A DNA stretch of 64,000 bases from Anaeromicropila herbilytica (GCF_016591975.1 NZ_AP024169.1:2767001-2831000), one strand, 5' to 3'. Shown: positions 15,372 through 25,485, numbered from the stretch's first letter. Program-made: numbers and translations. The notes: a model not told the origin generated them from the sequence alone.

Positions 15372-16880
15372 TTAATCCTCAGATTCTAGATACTCGCATT
15401 GAAAAGAATCGAACACAGCTTCATTACTTCCATCCTTACTATATGTATACAATCCAATCAATACACCCGTGAATCCACCAGCAACTTCGGAGGAAAGGTA
15501 TCTAGTTTGTGCCTGACCAAGTGAGATCTCTTGTCCATCTATATTGATTAAGAAGTAATAGAATAGATTACTTGCTTTGATAATTAACGTTATCTTATTC
15601 TCTTGCTTTAACTCAACCATATTCTCAACAGACTTGATATCACCAATATTAAGTCGCTCGATTGCTTCATATTTACCACCATTTTTACGAATTGCAAGGT
15701 CATAATGATGGTTCTCATCCATATATATGGTGATTCCCGCTTCACCCTCATCAATACTGACATCACAGGAGATTGTCGCATTAAAATCCTTTTGACGAAT
15801 CCCAAGAAAAGTTGGTGAATCCGCTTCATCAAGCGATACATCAGTCCCTTTTAAAGTTAATTGATTTTCACCAAATTGATAATTTTCCTCTACTGGGAAA
15901 CGAAGATGGCACCAATCCATATCCCATTCTGTATTTACAAAGGTTTCACTCTTCTTCTCTTCTTGAATAATATCATGTTCAACATAATCAATTTCAAAGG
16001 ATCTAGTTGTAGTACCATGATCTCCTGCTACAAACCATCCATCTTCGTTAAACTGAACTGGGGTAAGGAATACTTCGCGTCCAAGATGATGGTAGGTCAT
16101 CCATCTATGAATCTGACGGAATCCTAGATGAAGAATCCACCAATTACCTTCGTTATCTTGAATAAGATCTCCATGACCTACTCCCTGAATCTCATAGCCA
16201 CCCAAGTTACGATTCGTTAATACTGGATTCTTAGAATATCCTTCAAATGGACCAAATGGAGCATCTCCTCTCGCATAGGTTACCATATGACCATATTCCG
16301 TACCGCCCTCGGCTGCCATTAGATAATACCCGCCATTTATCTTGTACAAATGAGGACTCTCAAGATAACGCCCACCTGAACCTTGCCAGATTGTCTTACT
16401 AGATGATAATTTCTTACCTGTTGTAATCTCAATCTCACATTGAACAATTCCTGGCACTCCATAATCATCTTCACCATTACTCATAAAATAAGCTTTTCCA
16501 TCTTCAAAATATAGAGATGGGTCAATTCCACCCTGATCTACATTGATTGGGTCGGACCATTCGCTATAGATGTCATCCGTCCACACATAGAAATTCTGAT
16601 GAGTGGTATCATTGGTAGTCGTCATATAGAATCTACCGTCGTTATATCTTATCGTTGGAGCAAATACTCCACCAGAACTATTAATTTTCTCAAGTTGAAT
16701 TTGATTCTTTCTAGTTAGGCAGTGACCTATCTGTTTCCAATTGATAAGATCTTTACTTTCAAAGATTGGCACACCTGGGAAGTATTGAAATGAGCTGCAT
16801 ACTAGATAAAAAGTATCCTTCACTTTACATACACTTGGGTCTGGATAAAATCCTTTTAATACTGGGTTATTGTATTTCAT
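15372..16880 (-). CDS. GH43 beta-xylosidase / arabinofuranosidase-type glycosidase (copy A)
   Basis: 502 aa without a signal peptide, so intracellular action on imported xylo- or arabino-oligosaccharides is likely. The N-terminal five-bladed propeller shows the GH43 triad: base Asp in FYPDPSV (about 15), pKa-tuning Asp in GGIDPSLYF, and acid Glu in YLESPHLY. A C-terminal beta-sandwich of about 200 residues (with DSPTFLGIRQKDFNATISCD) is typical of the xylosidase-type GH43 proteins. It is about 85-90% identical by eye to the enzyme at 19760-21265. Weak ribosome binding site. Confidence 0.9.
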   Translation of the reverse strand: MKYNNPVLKGFYPDPSVCKVKDTFYLVCSSFQYFPGVPIFESKDLINWKQIGHCLTRKNQIQLEKINSSGGVFAPTIRYNDGRFYMTTTNDTTHQNFYVWTDDIYSEWSDPINVDQGGIDPSLYFEDGKAYFMSNGEDDYGVPGIVQCEIEITTGKKLSSSKTIWQGSGGRYLESPHLYKINGGYYLMAAEGGTEYGHMVTYARGDAPFGPFEGYSKNPVLTNRNLGGYEIQGVGHGDLIQDNEGNWWILHLGFRQIHRWMTYHHLGREVFLTPVQFNEDGWFVAGDHGTTTRSFEIDYVEHDIIQEEKKSETFVNTEWDMDWCHLRFPVEENYQFGENQLTLKGTDVSLDEADSPTFLGIRQKDFNATISCDVSIDEGEAGITIYMDENHHYDLAIRKNGGKYEAIERLNIGDIKSVENMVELKQENKITLIIKASNLFYYFLINIDGQEISLGQAQTRYLSSEVAGGFTGVLIGLYTYSKDGSNEAVFDSFQCEYLESED

Positions 16881-17048
16881 AATGTTTCTTTTATATAATA
16901 AATAAGAAATAGATTTATTATATTGTCCTTTCTGTTTAGAATGATGGATTTTTAAAAATATGTACTTTGTTTAATTCAAATAGAATCATTGGGATTCTAC
17001 TTTTCATAAATTTATACTCTAATTCTGTATTTCCTTTGGAATCATTTA

Positions 17049-18335
17049 CTAGCAGATTTTGAATAATTTTGCTCCATGTACAGACACCTCTGTTTCAAAA
17101 ATATCCGTTAAGCCTTTCTCTATTTCTTTACTCCAAAATTCTTTTAATTGCTTTCCTTTAAATGAATTAATTTCCAATTCTTTTGCATCAATTGAAATAT
17201 TCCTTATATCGTCACTTAGATTAAATAGGGCAAGATAATAAACCTCTTCCTTGGTATCTTTGGAGAACCAGATTGCTTGCTCCTCATCTCTCATAACCTG
17301 TTTGGCACCATAAGAATGCGCTAACAAATGTAATACTTCTTTGTTGGTTAGCGTATTCAGTGTCCAATCATCAAGTTTGGTTAACTCAGCTCCTAGCATA
17401 AGCGGAGACCTAAAGATACACCATAAGGTCATCATGGTTATCTGTTCTTCTTTAGTAAAGTTCGTATAACGTTCTTCTCCGAATCCTTTCCCCAGATATC
17501 CCATAGGTAACATGTCACAATCAGGATAAGAGCCTTCTGCTACGTGCTTCTGCCATAGTTCACATCGTTCGAACATATTTTTTAATAAAGGCCAATGATC
17601 CCAAAAATCATCTGTAATACGCCACATATTCGCATATTTTTCATAATGCCAAGCTTCTTTAATTAGTGCTGGTCCTGGAGATAGACTTAAGACCATTGGC
17701 CTGCCACAATGTTCTATCGCGTGATGAAGCATCTCGATCTCTCTTCTTGCAGAAGGTTGATCATATCTACAGATATCATCGCATTTGATAAAGTCAACTC
17801 CCCATTCGGCATATAATTCAAAAATAGAATTATAATAACCCTGTGCTTCTTCCATATCCACATTTACGCCATACATGTCTGGATTCCAGTCGCATATAGA
17901 AGAAGGGTTGGCAATCTCATTCGCAGTTTTATCACTGTCTAGAAGTTTCATGTGATTGTGTGCTGCTATTCTTGGAATCCCACGCATGATATGAATTCCA
18001 AATTTCAAGCCTAATTCATGAATATAATCTGCTAATGGTTTAAATCCACGTCCATCTGCTGAAGATGGGAAACGATCAACACAAGGAAGAAGTCTTGAAT
18101 ATTCATCAATCTCTACTTTCCAAAATGGTATGTATTGGTACTTATCTCTTTGTGTTCCTGCATCATAAGCGTACCACTCAATATCTACTACGACATATTC
18201 CCAACCAAACTCTTTTAGATTTTTTGCCATGTAGTCTGCATTTGCTTTTACTTGTTCTTCATTAACTGTCGTATCATAATAATCATAACTATTCCACCCC
18301 ATGGGTGGTGTTTGATATAATTCGTTTCTGTTCAT
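17049..18335 (-). CDS. GH27 alpha-galactosidase / beta-L-arabinopyranosidase-like
   Basis: 428 aa, no signal peptide. The N-terminal TIM barrel begins with TPPMGWNSYDYYDTTVNEEQ, the GH27 signature. The catalytic nucleophile is probably the Asp in VDFIKCDDI and the acid/base the Asp in WRITDDFWDHWP. A short C-terminal beta domain follows. GH27 includes alpha-galactosidases and beta-L-arabinopyranosidases; the surrounding GH43 genes make an arabinoxylan side-chain role plausible. Strong AGGAGG site. Its 5' leader holds five tandem 15-bp repeats. It is divergent from an AraC gene that probably regulates it. Confidence 0.88.
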   Translation of the reverse strand: MNRNELYQTPPMGWNSYDYYDTTVNEEQVKANADYMAKNLKEFGWEYVVVDIEWYAYDAGTQRDKYQYIPFWKVEIDEYSRLLPCVDRFPSSADGRGFKPLADYIHELGLKFGIHIMRGIPRIAAHNHMKLLDSDKTANEIANPSSICDWNPDMYGVNVDMEEAQGYYNSIFELYAEWGVDFIKCDDICRYDQPSARREIEMLHHAIEHCGRPMVLSLSPGPALIKEAWHYEKYANMWRITDDFWDHWPLLKNMFERCELWQKHVAEGSYPDCDMLPMGYLGKGFGEERYTNFTKEEQITMMTLWCIFRSPLMLGAELTKLDDWTLNTLTNKEVLHLLAHSYGAKQVMRDEEQAIWFSKDTKEEVYYLALFNLSDDIRNISIDAKELEINSFKGKQLKEFWSKEIEKGLTDIFETEVSVHGAKLFKIC

Positions 18336-18348
18336 ATATCCTCCTAAA

Positions 18349-18423
18349 GTAATTTCTTGATATTTAATTTCTTGATATGTAATTTCCTGATAAGTAATTT
18401 ATTGATAAGTAATTTATTGATAT
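18349..18423. repeat. Five tandem 15-bp repeats in the GH27 leader
   Basis: Units of 15 bp with consensus GTAATTTCTTGATAT start at 18349, 18364, 18379, 18394 and 18409; later units have ATTGATA for CTTGATA. They lie just upstream of the GH27 ribosome binding site, in the shared region with the AraC gene. They could be slipped-strand duplications or activator half-sites. Confidence 0.8.
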
Positions 18424-18561
18424 GCATCTTAATCAATGTCTATCTAAGTTTTCTTATATATTTTCTAAATATTATTTTCAAATCCCTTATAATATCGTAT
18501 TATAATAATAACAGATTCTGAATACAAGAATACTTAACTGATACTGGAGGGTAATTATTTG

Positions 18562-19428
18562 ATGTCATGGAATTATGGAACTTATGGATTTGTAAATTAT
18601 GATCTGATAGCGGAACAATCACTATCTACAATAGATTTGGGAGTGGAACGAAGGCAACAGGAACATTATTTCTTTGAGAATAAAAATAGAAATTATGAAG
18701 GTTATCTATTTCAGTATACATTAGATGGATATGGTTTTTACGAAACTCCAAATATGAAATATAGATTAACCAAAGGAAAAGCTTTCTTTATCACATTTCC
18801 AGATGATAGTAAATATTATTTATCGGATGAAAATGAGGGTGACGACAATCCAGATCATTCTTGGACTTATTTTTATATTCATTTTAATGGTCCTGCAGTC
18901 GAACCTTTTTTTAGGCGAATAAGAGAACTATGTGGTCCTGTTTGTACTTTAGACTTTGATTGCCCGCCAAAGCATCTATTCTTTGAATTATATGAATTAG
19001 TCAGAACACAAAAACAATTGGACAAATATAAAGGAAGTGAATGGCTATATAGTTTTCTGATTGCGTTACTAAGAAGTATTGAATTCCCGCCACAGACCAA
19101 ACGAAGTCATTATGTTGTGGATGCCTTAGAATGGATGCAATTACATTACACTAGCCAGATATCCATTGAAGATATGAGTAGAGAGATTGGTGTATCTTTT
19201 TCACATCTCACAAGACAATTTTATAAAGAACAAGGACTAACTCCTATCCAATATCTTTCTCGTCTTAGAATGGAACATGCAATCTACTTGCTTCTTAATA
19301 CTGATATGTCTATTGACCTAATTGCTGGTAATTCCGGGTATTCTAATGGAAATTATTTTAGTAAAGTATTTAAAAAAGCCTTGAGGGTTACACCAATGGA
19401 ATATCGCAAGATGCATAAAACTATTTAG
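18562..19428 (+). CDS. AraC family transcriptional regulator (GH27/GH43 locus)
   Basis: 288 aa. The N-terminal ~170 residues form a cupin-like sugar-sensing domain. The C-terminal ~100 residues hold two helix-turn-helices typical of AraC: ISIEDMSREIGVSFSHLTRQ and then IDLIAGNSGYSNGNYFSKVF. GGAGG precedes both a TTG at 18559 (8-nt spacing) and the ATG at 18562; either may be used. Divergent from the GH27 gene and flanked by GH43 genes, so it likely activates this hemicellulose locus in response to a pentose-type sugar. Confidence 0.85.
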   Translation: MSWNYGTYGFVNYDLIAEQSLSTIDLGVERRQQEHYFFENKNRNYEGYLFQYTLDGYGFYETPNMKYRLTKGKAFFITFPDDSKYYLSDENEGDDNPDHSWTYFYIHFNGPAVEPFFRRIRELCGPVCTLDFDCPPKHLFFELYELVRTQKQLDKYKGSEWLYSFLIALLRSIEFPPQTKRSHYVVDALEWMQLHYTSQISIEDMSREIGVSFSHLTRQFYKEQGLTPIQYLSRLRMEHAIYLLLNTDMSIDLIAGNSGYSNGNYFSKVFKKALRVTPMEYRKMHKTI

Positions 19429-19634
19429 CTCATGCTTCCCTGTAATAAGTTCATTGAATACTTGATAGATTCAGACGATAGGTTATCTAAATTACCATGA
19501 TTGAAACTTTTTCATCTTACGTTCCATTTCCTCATTTGGAAGTTACCATCATGGTAATTAATTTACAGTATTCCCTGAATTTATAAAGTATAATGTAGAT
19601 TTTTGACTGGTAAGTTTGAATATTTAACTACAAA
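19429..19634. repeat. Convergent intergenic region with inverted repeat
   Basis: Between the AraC gene and GH43 copy B. It holds a perfect 12-bp inverted repeat AATTACCATGAT / ATCATGGTAATT (19490-19501 and 19548-19559) separated by 46 nt, but no gene. It may be a structured 3' end of the AraC transcript. Confidence 0.5.
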
Positions 19635-19678
19635 AAGAGGTAACAACCGTTAGAATATTATAAACGGCTGATCCTCTT
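19635..19678 (-). terminator. Terminator of GH43 gene B
   Basis: AAGAGG...CCGTT...AACGG...CCTCTT makes a two-step stem and is followed on the minus strand by TTTTTG, about 80 nt after the GH43 stop. Confidence 0.7.
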
Positions 19679-19759
19679 CTCGTTATAAAACATTATTTCT
19701 GTTTAATCTATGGTACTTTTATTTTTTTAATTAACGTCTTCTAATATAAGCATCCTTCA

Positions 19760-21265
19760 TTATTCTACTTCTTGGTACTCGCAATGAAACTCTTTAAATA
19801 CCGCTTCGTTATTACCTTCTTTACTGTATGCATATAAACCAATTAACACACCAGTGAATCCACCAGCTACTTCTGAAGATAAGTATCTTGTCTGTGCTTG
19901 ACCTAAGGCGATTTCTTTTCCATCTATATTGAAAAAGAAGTTATAATTAAGATTACTTGCTTTTATGATAAGAGTTGCCTTATTTACTGCTTGTAGTTCA
20001 ACTGAATTTTCTACAGATTTGATATCGCCAATATTAAGACGTTCCATTGCTTCGTATCCATCACCAGATTTGCGAATTGCTAGGTCATAATGATGATTCT
20101 CATCCATATAGATTGTGATTCCTGCTTCACCGCTGTTAATACTTACATCACAGGAGATAGTCGCATTGAAATCTCTCTGACGAATGCCAAGGAAGGTTGG
20201 AGAATCTGCTTGATCAAGAGATACATTCGTTCCTTTTAATGTTAACTGATTTTCTTCCAATTGGTAATTCTCATCTACAGGGAATCGAAGGTGGCACCAT
20301 TCCATATCCCAACTTGTATTCTCAAAAGAATAACATTTCTTCTCGTCTTGAATTACATCGCTATCAACATAATCTAGTTCAAATGTCTGCGTTGTAGTAC
20401 CCTGATCTCCTGCGGTAAACCAGCCATCTTCACCAAACTTAACAGGTGTAAGGAATACTTCACGTCCAAGGTGATGGAATGTAAACCATTTATGAATCTG
20501 ACGGAATCCCAGATGAAGAATCCACCAATTACCATCGTTATCTTGAATAAGATCTCCATGTCCAACACCTTGAATCTCATAACCACCTAGGTTACGATTC
20601 GTTAATACCGGATTCTTTGCATATCCTTCAAATGGGCCAAATGGAGCTTTTCCTCTTGCATAAGTAACCATATGACCATATTCGGTACCGCCCTCAGCTG
20701 CCATTAAGTAATATCCTCCATTTATTTTATATAAATGAGGACTTTCAAGATAACGACCGCCGGAACCTTGCCAGATTGTCTTACTAGGTGATAACTTCTT
20801 ACCAGTAGCAATCTCAATCTCACATTGAACAATTCCTGGTACTCCTTCATCATCTGCGCCATTACTCATGAAATAAGCTTTTCCATCTTCAAAAAATAAA
20901 GATGGGTCAATTCCACCCTGGTCAACGAAGATTGGATCAGACCATTCACTGTGGATATCATCCGTCCACACATAGAAATTCTGATGAGTAGTATCATTGG
21001 TAGTTACCATATAGAATCTACCGTCGTTATATCTTATCGTTGGAGCAAATACTCCACCTGAACTATTGATTTTCTCCAGTTGAATCTGATTTCTTCTTGT
21101 TAGGCAATGGCCAATCTGTTTCCAATTGATTAGGTCTTTACTTTCGAAGATTGGTACACCTGGGAAATATTGAAATGAACTACATACAAGATAATATGTA
21201 TCCTTTACTTTACATACGCTAGGATCTGGATAGAATCCTTTTACTACTGGGTTATTATATTTCAT
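19760..21265 (-). CDS. GH43 beta-xylosidase / arabinofuranosidase-type glycosidase (copy B)
   Basis: 501 aa, a close paralogue of the 15372-16880 product with the same domain order and triad: FYPDPSV, GGIDPSLFF and YLESPHLY. Differences are scattered substitutions, which points to a gene duplication followed by moderate divergence rather than recent copying. No signal peptide. AAGGA is upstream of the ATG. It has its own terminator, so it is probably a separate unit from copy A, with the GH27 and AraC genes between the copies. Confidence 0.9.
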   Translation of the reverse strand: MKYNNPVVKGFYPDPSVCKVKDTYYLVCSSFQYFPGVPIFESKDLINWKQIGHCLTRRNQIQLEKINSSGGVFAPTIRYNDGRFYMVTTNDTTHQNFYVWTDDIHSEWSDPIFVDQGGIDPSLFFEDGKAYFMSNGADDEGVPGIVQCEIEIATGKKLSPSKTIWQGSGGRYLESPHLYKINGGYYLMAAEGGTEYGHMVTYARGKAPFGPFEGYAKNPVLTNRNLGGYEIQGVGHGDLIQDNDGNWWILHLGFRQIHKWFTFHHLGREVFLTPVKFGEDGWFTAGDQGTTTQTFELDYVDSDVIQDEKKCYSFENTSWDMEWCHLRFPVDENYQLEENQLTLKGTNVSLDQADSPTFLGIRQRDFNATISCDVSINSGEAGITIYMDENHHYDLAIRKSGDGYEAMERLNIGDIKSVENSVELQAVNKATLIIKASNLNYNFFFNIDGKEIALGQAQTRYLSSEVAGGFTGVLIGLYAYSKEGNNEAVFKEFHCEYQEVE

Positions 21266-21478
21266 ATACTGTCCTTAATAATAAATGAATATCACATTTA
21301 TTATTATTTTCCTTTCTGTATTCTATATCATTTAGGTATTTGTGAAACTATGTACTTCATCTTATTTAAGCTTGTGTACTACTTTTCTTTGACGTCCAAT
21401 TCTTTTCTTTACCTCCCTGAGGATACATTGATATCCTCTCAGTATATAAGAACAAGAGCTTTCATTCAGAACCAATTA

Positions 21479-22993
21479 CTATTCATATTGATAATCAAAC
21501 CAATCAAAATAAGCTGGATTCGTGCACTTCTTACCGTGCCCTGTTGCATAAAGCACAATATAATTACCGGTAAATTTACCGCCAACTTCTGTTGAGAGAT
21601 AATGAACTTCTCCTTGTCCAACAGGTACAGGGTTGCCAGTATCATCTATGTAAGCAAAATGATAGACATTAGGTGTTGCAGTCATTTCGAAGATAACTTC
21701 GTCTCCACTAAATGGGATACTGTTCTCAACTTTCCATAAAGAACCGATTTTTCTGCGGAAAATAATTTTCTTATCATCTTCTACCATAGTAAGAGCTATC
21801 TCATAATGATGGTCGCAATTTAGAAAAATGCTTAAGCCCGCTTCTTCTCCATCCTTTACGATATCAAACTTTAGCTTAGTTCGAACGGTACAAGCCATAT
21901 GTTCTTGTCTTCTACCTAACCAAGCAGAAGTCTCTTTATCATCCAGACTTATTTCATTTCCTTTCAGAGTAAGAAACCCTTGTCTCTCAGTTAATGAGAA
22001 TAATGAAGGATCTGGATTATAGATAAAATTCCAACTATAATCGAAACTGCTATGGTCAAAGTCATCTCGAACTTCTATCTTAGGAACAAGCACTTCTGGT
22101 AGGCATTTCGCTTCCATTACAATATCAATAGAACCATTATTTCCAAAGATTGGCCACATATCATCATCCCATTTGACTGGTGCTAAAAAAGTCTCTCTAC
22201 CTAAGTGATGTCTATCTGGATATGGCACAGGGCGAATTCCAAGGCAGACTGCCCACCAGCTACCATCATGAGCTTGTATCACATCTGCATGTCCGACTGC
22301 TTTGATTGGTAATGACAGACTTCGATTCGTAAGTACTGGATTGCGTGGACATGGAATATAAGGTCCATCGATCGTTTTACTTCTGGCTACAGTAAGCATA
22401 TGCCCTTGAGAAGTTCCACCTTCTGATATGAACAAGTAGTAATATCCATTCATTTTATATAGATGAGGTCCTTCTGGGTCACAACCACCTGTACCACCCC
22501 AGATGTCTTTTTTCTCTCTGATTAATTTACCAGTTTCAATATCAATCTCACATAAGAAAATATTCTGATAAGTTCCTGTGTAGTATACTCGTCCATCATC
22601 ATCAAAAAATAGGGATGGATCAATACCAGGTAAATCAATCCAGATTGGATCAGACCACTCGCCATATGGATCATCCGTCCAAACTATAAAGTTACCGCTA
22701 CCAGTATCACTGTATGTGATATTTGTTGTAATCATATAAAAGCGCCCATTATAATAACGTAATGTTGGAGCGTAGATTCCAATGCTATTTGGAAAACCTT
22801 TTGCTAACATCACTTGTGATTCTCTTGTTAAGCAGTGACCAATCAGTTCCCAATGAATCAAATCTTTACTATGGAATATTGGTACACCAGGAAAATATTC
22901 AAACGTACTGTTAACTAAATAATAGTCTTCACCTACTCTGCAGATACTTGGATCCGGATGAAAACCTGGAATAATTGGATTCTGATATTGCAT
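21479..22993 (-). CDS. GH43 beta-xylosidase-type glycosidase (third, divergent)
   Basis: 504 aa, GH43 with the C-terminal beta-sandwich. Catalytic segments: GFHPDPSICR (base), PGIDPSLFFDDDG and DPEGPHLYKMNG (acid Glu). The sequence between the motifs differs widely from copies A and B, so it probably has another linkage or side-chain preference, such as unbranched xylo-oligosaccharides. Good CGGAGG site. It is divergent from an AraC gene at 23148, the likely regulator. Intracellular, as no signal peptide is present. Confidence 0.9.
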   Translation of the reverse strand: MQYQNPIIPGFHPDPSICRVGEDYYLVNSTFEYFPGVPIFHSKDLIHWELIGHCLTRESQVMLAKGFPNSIGIYAPTLRYYNGRFYMITTNITYSDTGSGNFIVWTDDPYGEWSDPIWIDLPGIDPSLFFDDDGRVYYTGTYQNIFLCEIDIETGKLIREKKDIWGGTGGCDPEGPHLYKMNGYYYLFISEGGTSQGHMLTVARSKTIDGPYIPCPRNPVLTNRSLSLPIKAVGHADVIQAHDGSWWAVCLGIRPVPYPDRHHLGRETFLAPVKWDDDMWPIFGNNGSIDIVMEAKCLPEVLVPKIEVRDDFDHSSFDYSWNFIYNPDPSLFSLTERQGFLTLKGNEISLDDKETSAWLGRRQEHMACTVRTKLKFDIVKDGEEAGLSIFLNCDHHYEIALTMVEDDKKIIFRRKIGSLWKVENSIPFSGDEVIFEMTATPNVYHFAYIDDTGNPVPVGQGEVHYLSTEVGGKFTGNYIVLYATGHGKKCTNPAYFDWFDYQYE

Positions 22994-23057
22994 ATTAGTT
23001 CCTCCGTTGTGATTTTATATTAGTTTAATTTTAGCATGTAGATTACGCGATTACCTT

Positions 23058-23105
23058 GACTTTTTAGACATTGTATAGCATTATATAGACATGCTATTTT
23101 ATAAT
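23058..23105 (+). promoter_or_regulatory. Control region between GH43 gene C and AraC
   Basis: TTGACT (23058-) followed by weak -10-like CATTAT/TATATA and an inverted repeat TAGCAT...ATGCTA around 23077-23096. It may hold the AraC promoter and an activator site; the -10 element is poorly defined. Confidence 0.4.
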
Positions 23106-23147
23106 TTGAGGTCCGAAAGCTTTATAATTGAAAGGTATGAGAGACTA

Positions 23148-24017
23148 ATGGAATATATGTATTTAAAATATTTCGCAGAGGATGAGGATTATCCAATATT
23201 CGTTCAAAGCGGGCAACATGACGGTGATATGCCAATTCACTATCATAATGATTTTTCTGAACTTGTTATGGTAACCAATGGAACTGCAACACATGTCGTA
23301 GATAACGAAAAATATTTCATAAAAAAAGGAGATGTATTTGTTATTAACAACCATACATCTCACGGATATGAAGACCCCCATGATTTTAAAATATATAATA
23401 TTATGTATAAAACGGAATATCTATATCATTCGGTAAATGACATAAGAAAATCTGCCGGGTTTCATGCTCTTTTCGTAATCGAACCATACTTAGCGAAAGA
23501 ACATAATTTTAATAGTCGTCTGACCTTAGAACTTTCTGATTTTGAATTTGGAAATCAGCTTATATCTTCCATGCTTATGGAATACACCCAGAAAAATGAG
23601 GGCTATCAGACCTTTGTGCAATCTTACTTTATGCAACTGATTGTATTCTTATCAAGAAAGTATAACTTTACAGAGATTAATAAGAAGGATACGATTATAC
23701 ATTTTGCAACTGCAATCTCATATATGGAGAATCATTTTAAGGAGCCACTCTCCCTACAGATGCTCGCTAGTAAAGCAAATATATCTACCAGACATTTTAC
23801 TAGAATCTTTTATGAGACTTATGAAACAACACCAATGAATTATGTTCTGCAACTTCGTCTTCAATATGCTTGCCATTTACTAAAGAAAAGTAAGTTAACC
23901 ATAATTGAGATTGCTTATGAGAGTGGATTTAATGACAGTAACTATTTTGCAAGACAATTCAAGAACATTTATGGAATAACACCAACGAAATATCGCTCTG
24001 ATATCAAATTGTTATGA
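23148..24017 (+). CDS. AraC family transcriptional regulator (beside GH43 gene C)
   Basis: About 289 aa. An N-terminal cupin fold with PIHYHNDFSELVMVTNGTAT and the paired histidines of sugar-sensing AraC proteins; a C-terminal double helix-turn-helix (LSLQMLASKANISTRHFTRI and TIIEIAYESGFNDSNYFARQ). The first in-frame ATG (23091) sits at the predicted transcription start and lacks a ribosome binding site, so the ATG at 23148 is preferred, though its own site (GAGAG) is weak. Probable regulator of the divergent GH43 gene. Confidence 0.82.
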   Translation: MEYMYLKYFAEDEDYPIFVQSGQHDGDMPIHYHNDFSELVMVTNGTATHVVDNEKYFIKKGDVFVINNHTSHGYEDPHDFKIYNIMYKTEYLYHSVNDIRKSAGFHALFVIEPYLAKEHNFNSRLTLELSDFEFGNQLISSMLMEYTQKNEGYQTFVQSYFMQLIVFLSRKYNFTEINKKDTIIHFATAISYMENHFKEPLSLQMLASKANISTRHFTRIFYETYETTPMNYVLQLRLQYACHLLKKSKLTIIEIAYESGFNDSNYFARQFKNIYGITPTKYRSDIKLL

Positions 24018-24072
24018 TACATTTTACTTGAAGGTAAGACTTTTCCTAAGTGATCCAAATAAATTCTGTACA

Positions 24073-24921
24073 CTAGGATTCTAGTATCCTCTTAGCAAAC
24101 TCAACCTTGTTGATATTGACAGGATCGCCATCCTCAACATTCCAGCACTCGGACATTGCCAGCTCAACATAGAAGCATTCTTTGATTCTATGAACTGGGA
24201 GTTGTAATTGTTCACTAAAATAATGAATGATGTACATTATCTTTTCAAATAGTTTGTCATTCATATCATTCTCCAATTCATTTACAATAAATCTTGGAAG
24301 ATCAAAGATTGGGTCTCCAAGTATACCTTTTGGATCAATGATGGTATACCCGCCTGTGCTATTTAACAAGATATTGTCATGATGCAGATCTCCGTGTAAC
24401 AACATTTTCAAAGGATATAAGCGAAATAGTTCATTACAGATTACCTCTGCTTTTTGCATATGAAGCGTTAGTTCTTTATAATCGCTTCTCTGTTCCATAT
24501 ATCTTGTAATTCTAGTTACCCAATCCAGATACGTTCGGTATTGTTCTGGTTTCGATGGAAGAATGTGTAGTTCTTTTTGTAGTCCACAGAATATGGAGAG
24601 TCTTTTGTCTAGTGAAGCTACTTCTCTAAGAACATTACCTGGTAATATCTGTTCTTCTAGGAGAACACCATGTGCTACGTCCGCTTCATAAGCCTTACAA
24701 AAGCATTTCCCATTGTACTCAACTAATGTGTTATACTCCTCTTTAATCTCTTTTGTCGTACTCCGTTTCTTTAAAATTGCTTTGCCATAGTTCCTTGATT
24801 CGCATTTAATCACACAACTATTTTTCTGATCATCGATTAATTCCAAATTGCTTAATTGCCATAGGGTAATATATTTTTCAATCTCCGATTGTTCTCTTTC
24901 ATAATATGACTGTTGATTCAT
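24073..24921 (-). CDS. Aminoglycoside phosphotransferase / choline kinase-like protein
   Basis: About 282 aa. The kinase core shows LLHGDLHHDNILLN (Brenner motif with catalytic Asp) and YTIIDPKGILGDPIFDLPRF (Mg-binding Asp), as in APH-type kinases of the streptomycin/small-molecule class. The substrate is unknown; the adjacent GNAT acetyltransferase 27 nt upstream suggests a two-gene unit for modifying a small molecule or antibiotic. The start is uncertain: the ATG at 24921 has a distant AAGG, and an upstream TTG (24945) directly follows the GNAT stop. Confidence 0.75.
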   Translation of the reverse strand: MNQQSYYEREQSEIEKYITLWQLSNLELIDDQKNSCVIKCESRNYGKAILKKRSTTKEIKEEYNTLVEYNGKCFCKAYEADVAHGVLLEEQILPGNVLREVASLDKRLSIFCGLQKELHILPSKPEQYRTYLDWVTRITRYMEQRSDYKELTLHMQKAEVICNELFRLYPLKMLLHGDLHHDNILLNSTGGYTIIDPKGILGDPIFDLPRFIVNELENDMNDKLFEKIMYIIHYFSEQLQLPVHRIKECFYVELAMSECWNVEDGDPVNINKVEFAKRILES

Positions 24922-24948
24922 GATGTTTGATTTATCCCTTCTCAATTT

Positions 24949-25485
24949 TTACTTAGATTCATTAGGGTGATAAAGAGAGTATCTGTGATGTAAGTATTCT
25001 TTCCCTCTGAATATTTCATTATATGAACCTGATATAACAAAACCAAGATTTTCTACAAGACGAATTGACTTTTGATTGTCAATACTGACGCATGCGATAA
25101 TCTCTTTTATGTGCATCTTATCTATGGCAAATGTGATAATTTCTTTCAATGCTTCCTGCATATAACCATATCCCCAGAATTCTTCCTTTAAGTCATAACC
25201 AACTTCTACAGTACTTTCATTTTGATTCCAGCAATGATATCCACAGGTCCCCATTTTCATTCCATCCGATTTTCGAATAAGAATCCAACGATGTTGTATT
25301 CTTGGTTCCGGCTGTATATAAAAGTTAATGATATCATCTGCACCTTGTATATCAGTTAATGGTTCTTCATCATATAGATACCTACACACAACCTCATCTG
25401 AGAAATGGTTATATATAAAATCTCTATCCTCATTGGATATGTTCTTTAGATATAATCTTTCTGTTTCTAAATCACTAAATAGCAT
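24949..25485 (-). CDS. GNAT N-acetyltransferase (RimJ/RimL type)
   Basis: 178 aa. The N-terminus LETERLYLKNISNED and the acetyl-CoA segment VGYDLKEEFWGYGYMQEALK (about 95-114), followed by ENLGFVISG, are typical of the RimJ/RimL branch that acetylates protein N-termini or small amines. GGAGA upstream of the ATG. It leads the small operon with the kinase-like gene. Confidence 0.85.
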   Translation of the reverse strand: MLFSDLETERLYLKNISNEDRDFIYNHFSDEVVCRYLYDEEPLTDIQGADDIINFYIQPEPRIQHRWILIRKSDGMKMGTCGYHCWNQNESTVEVGYDLKEEFWGYGYMQEALKEIITFAIDKMHIKEIIACVSIDNQKSIRLVENLGFVISGSYNEIFRGKEYLHHRYSLYHPNESK

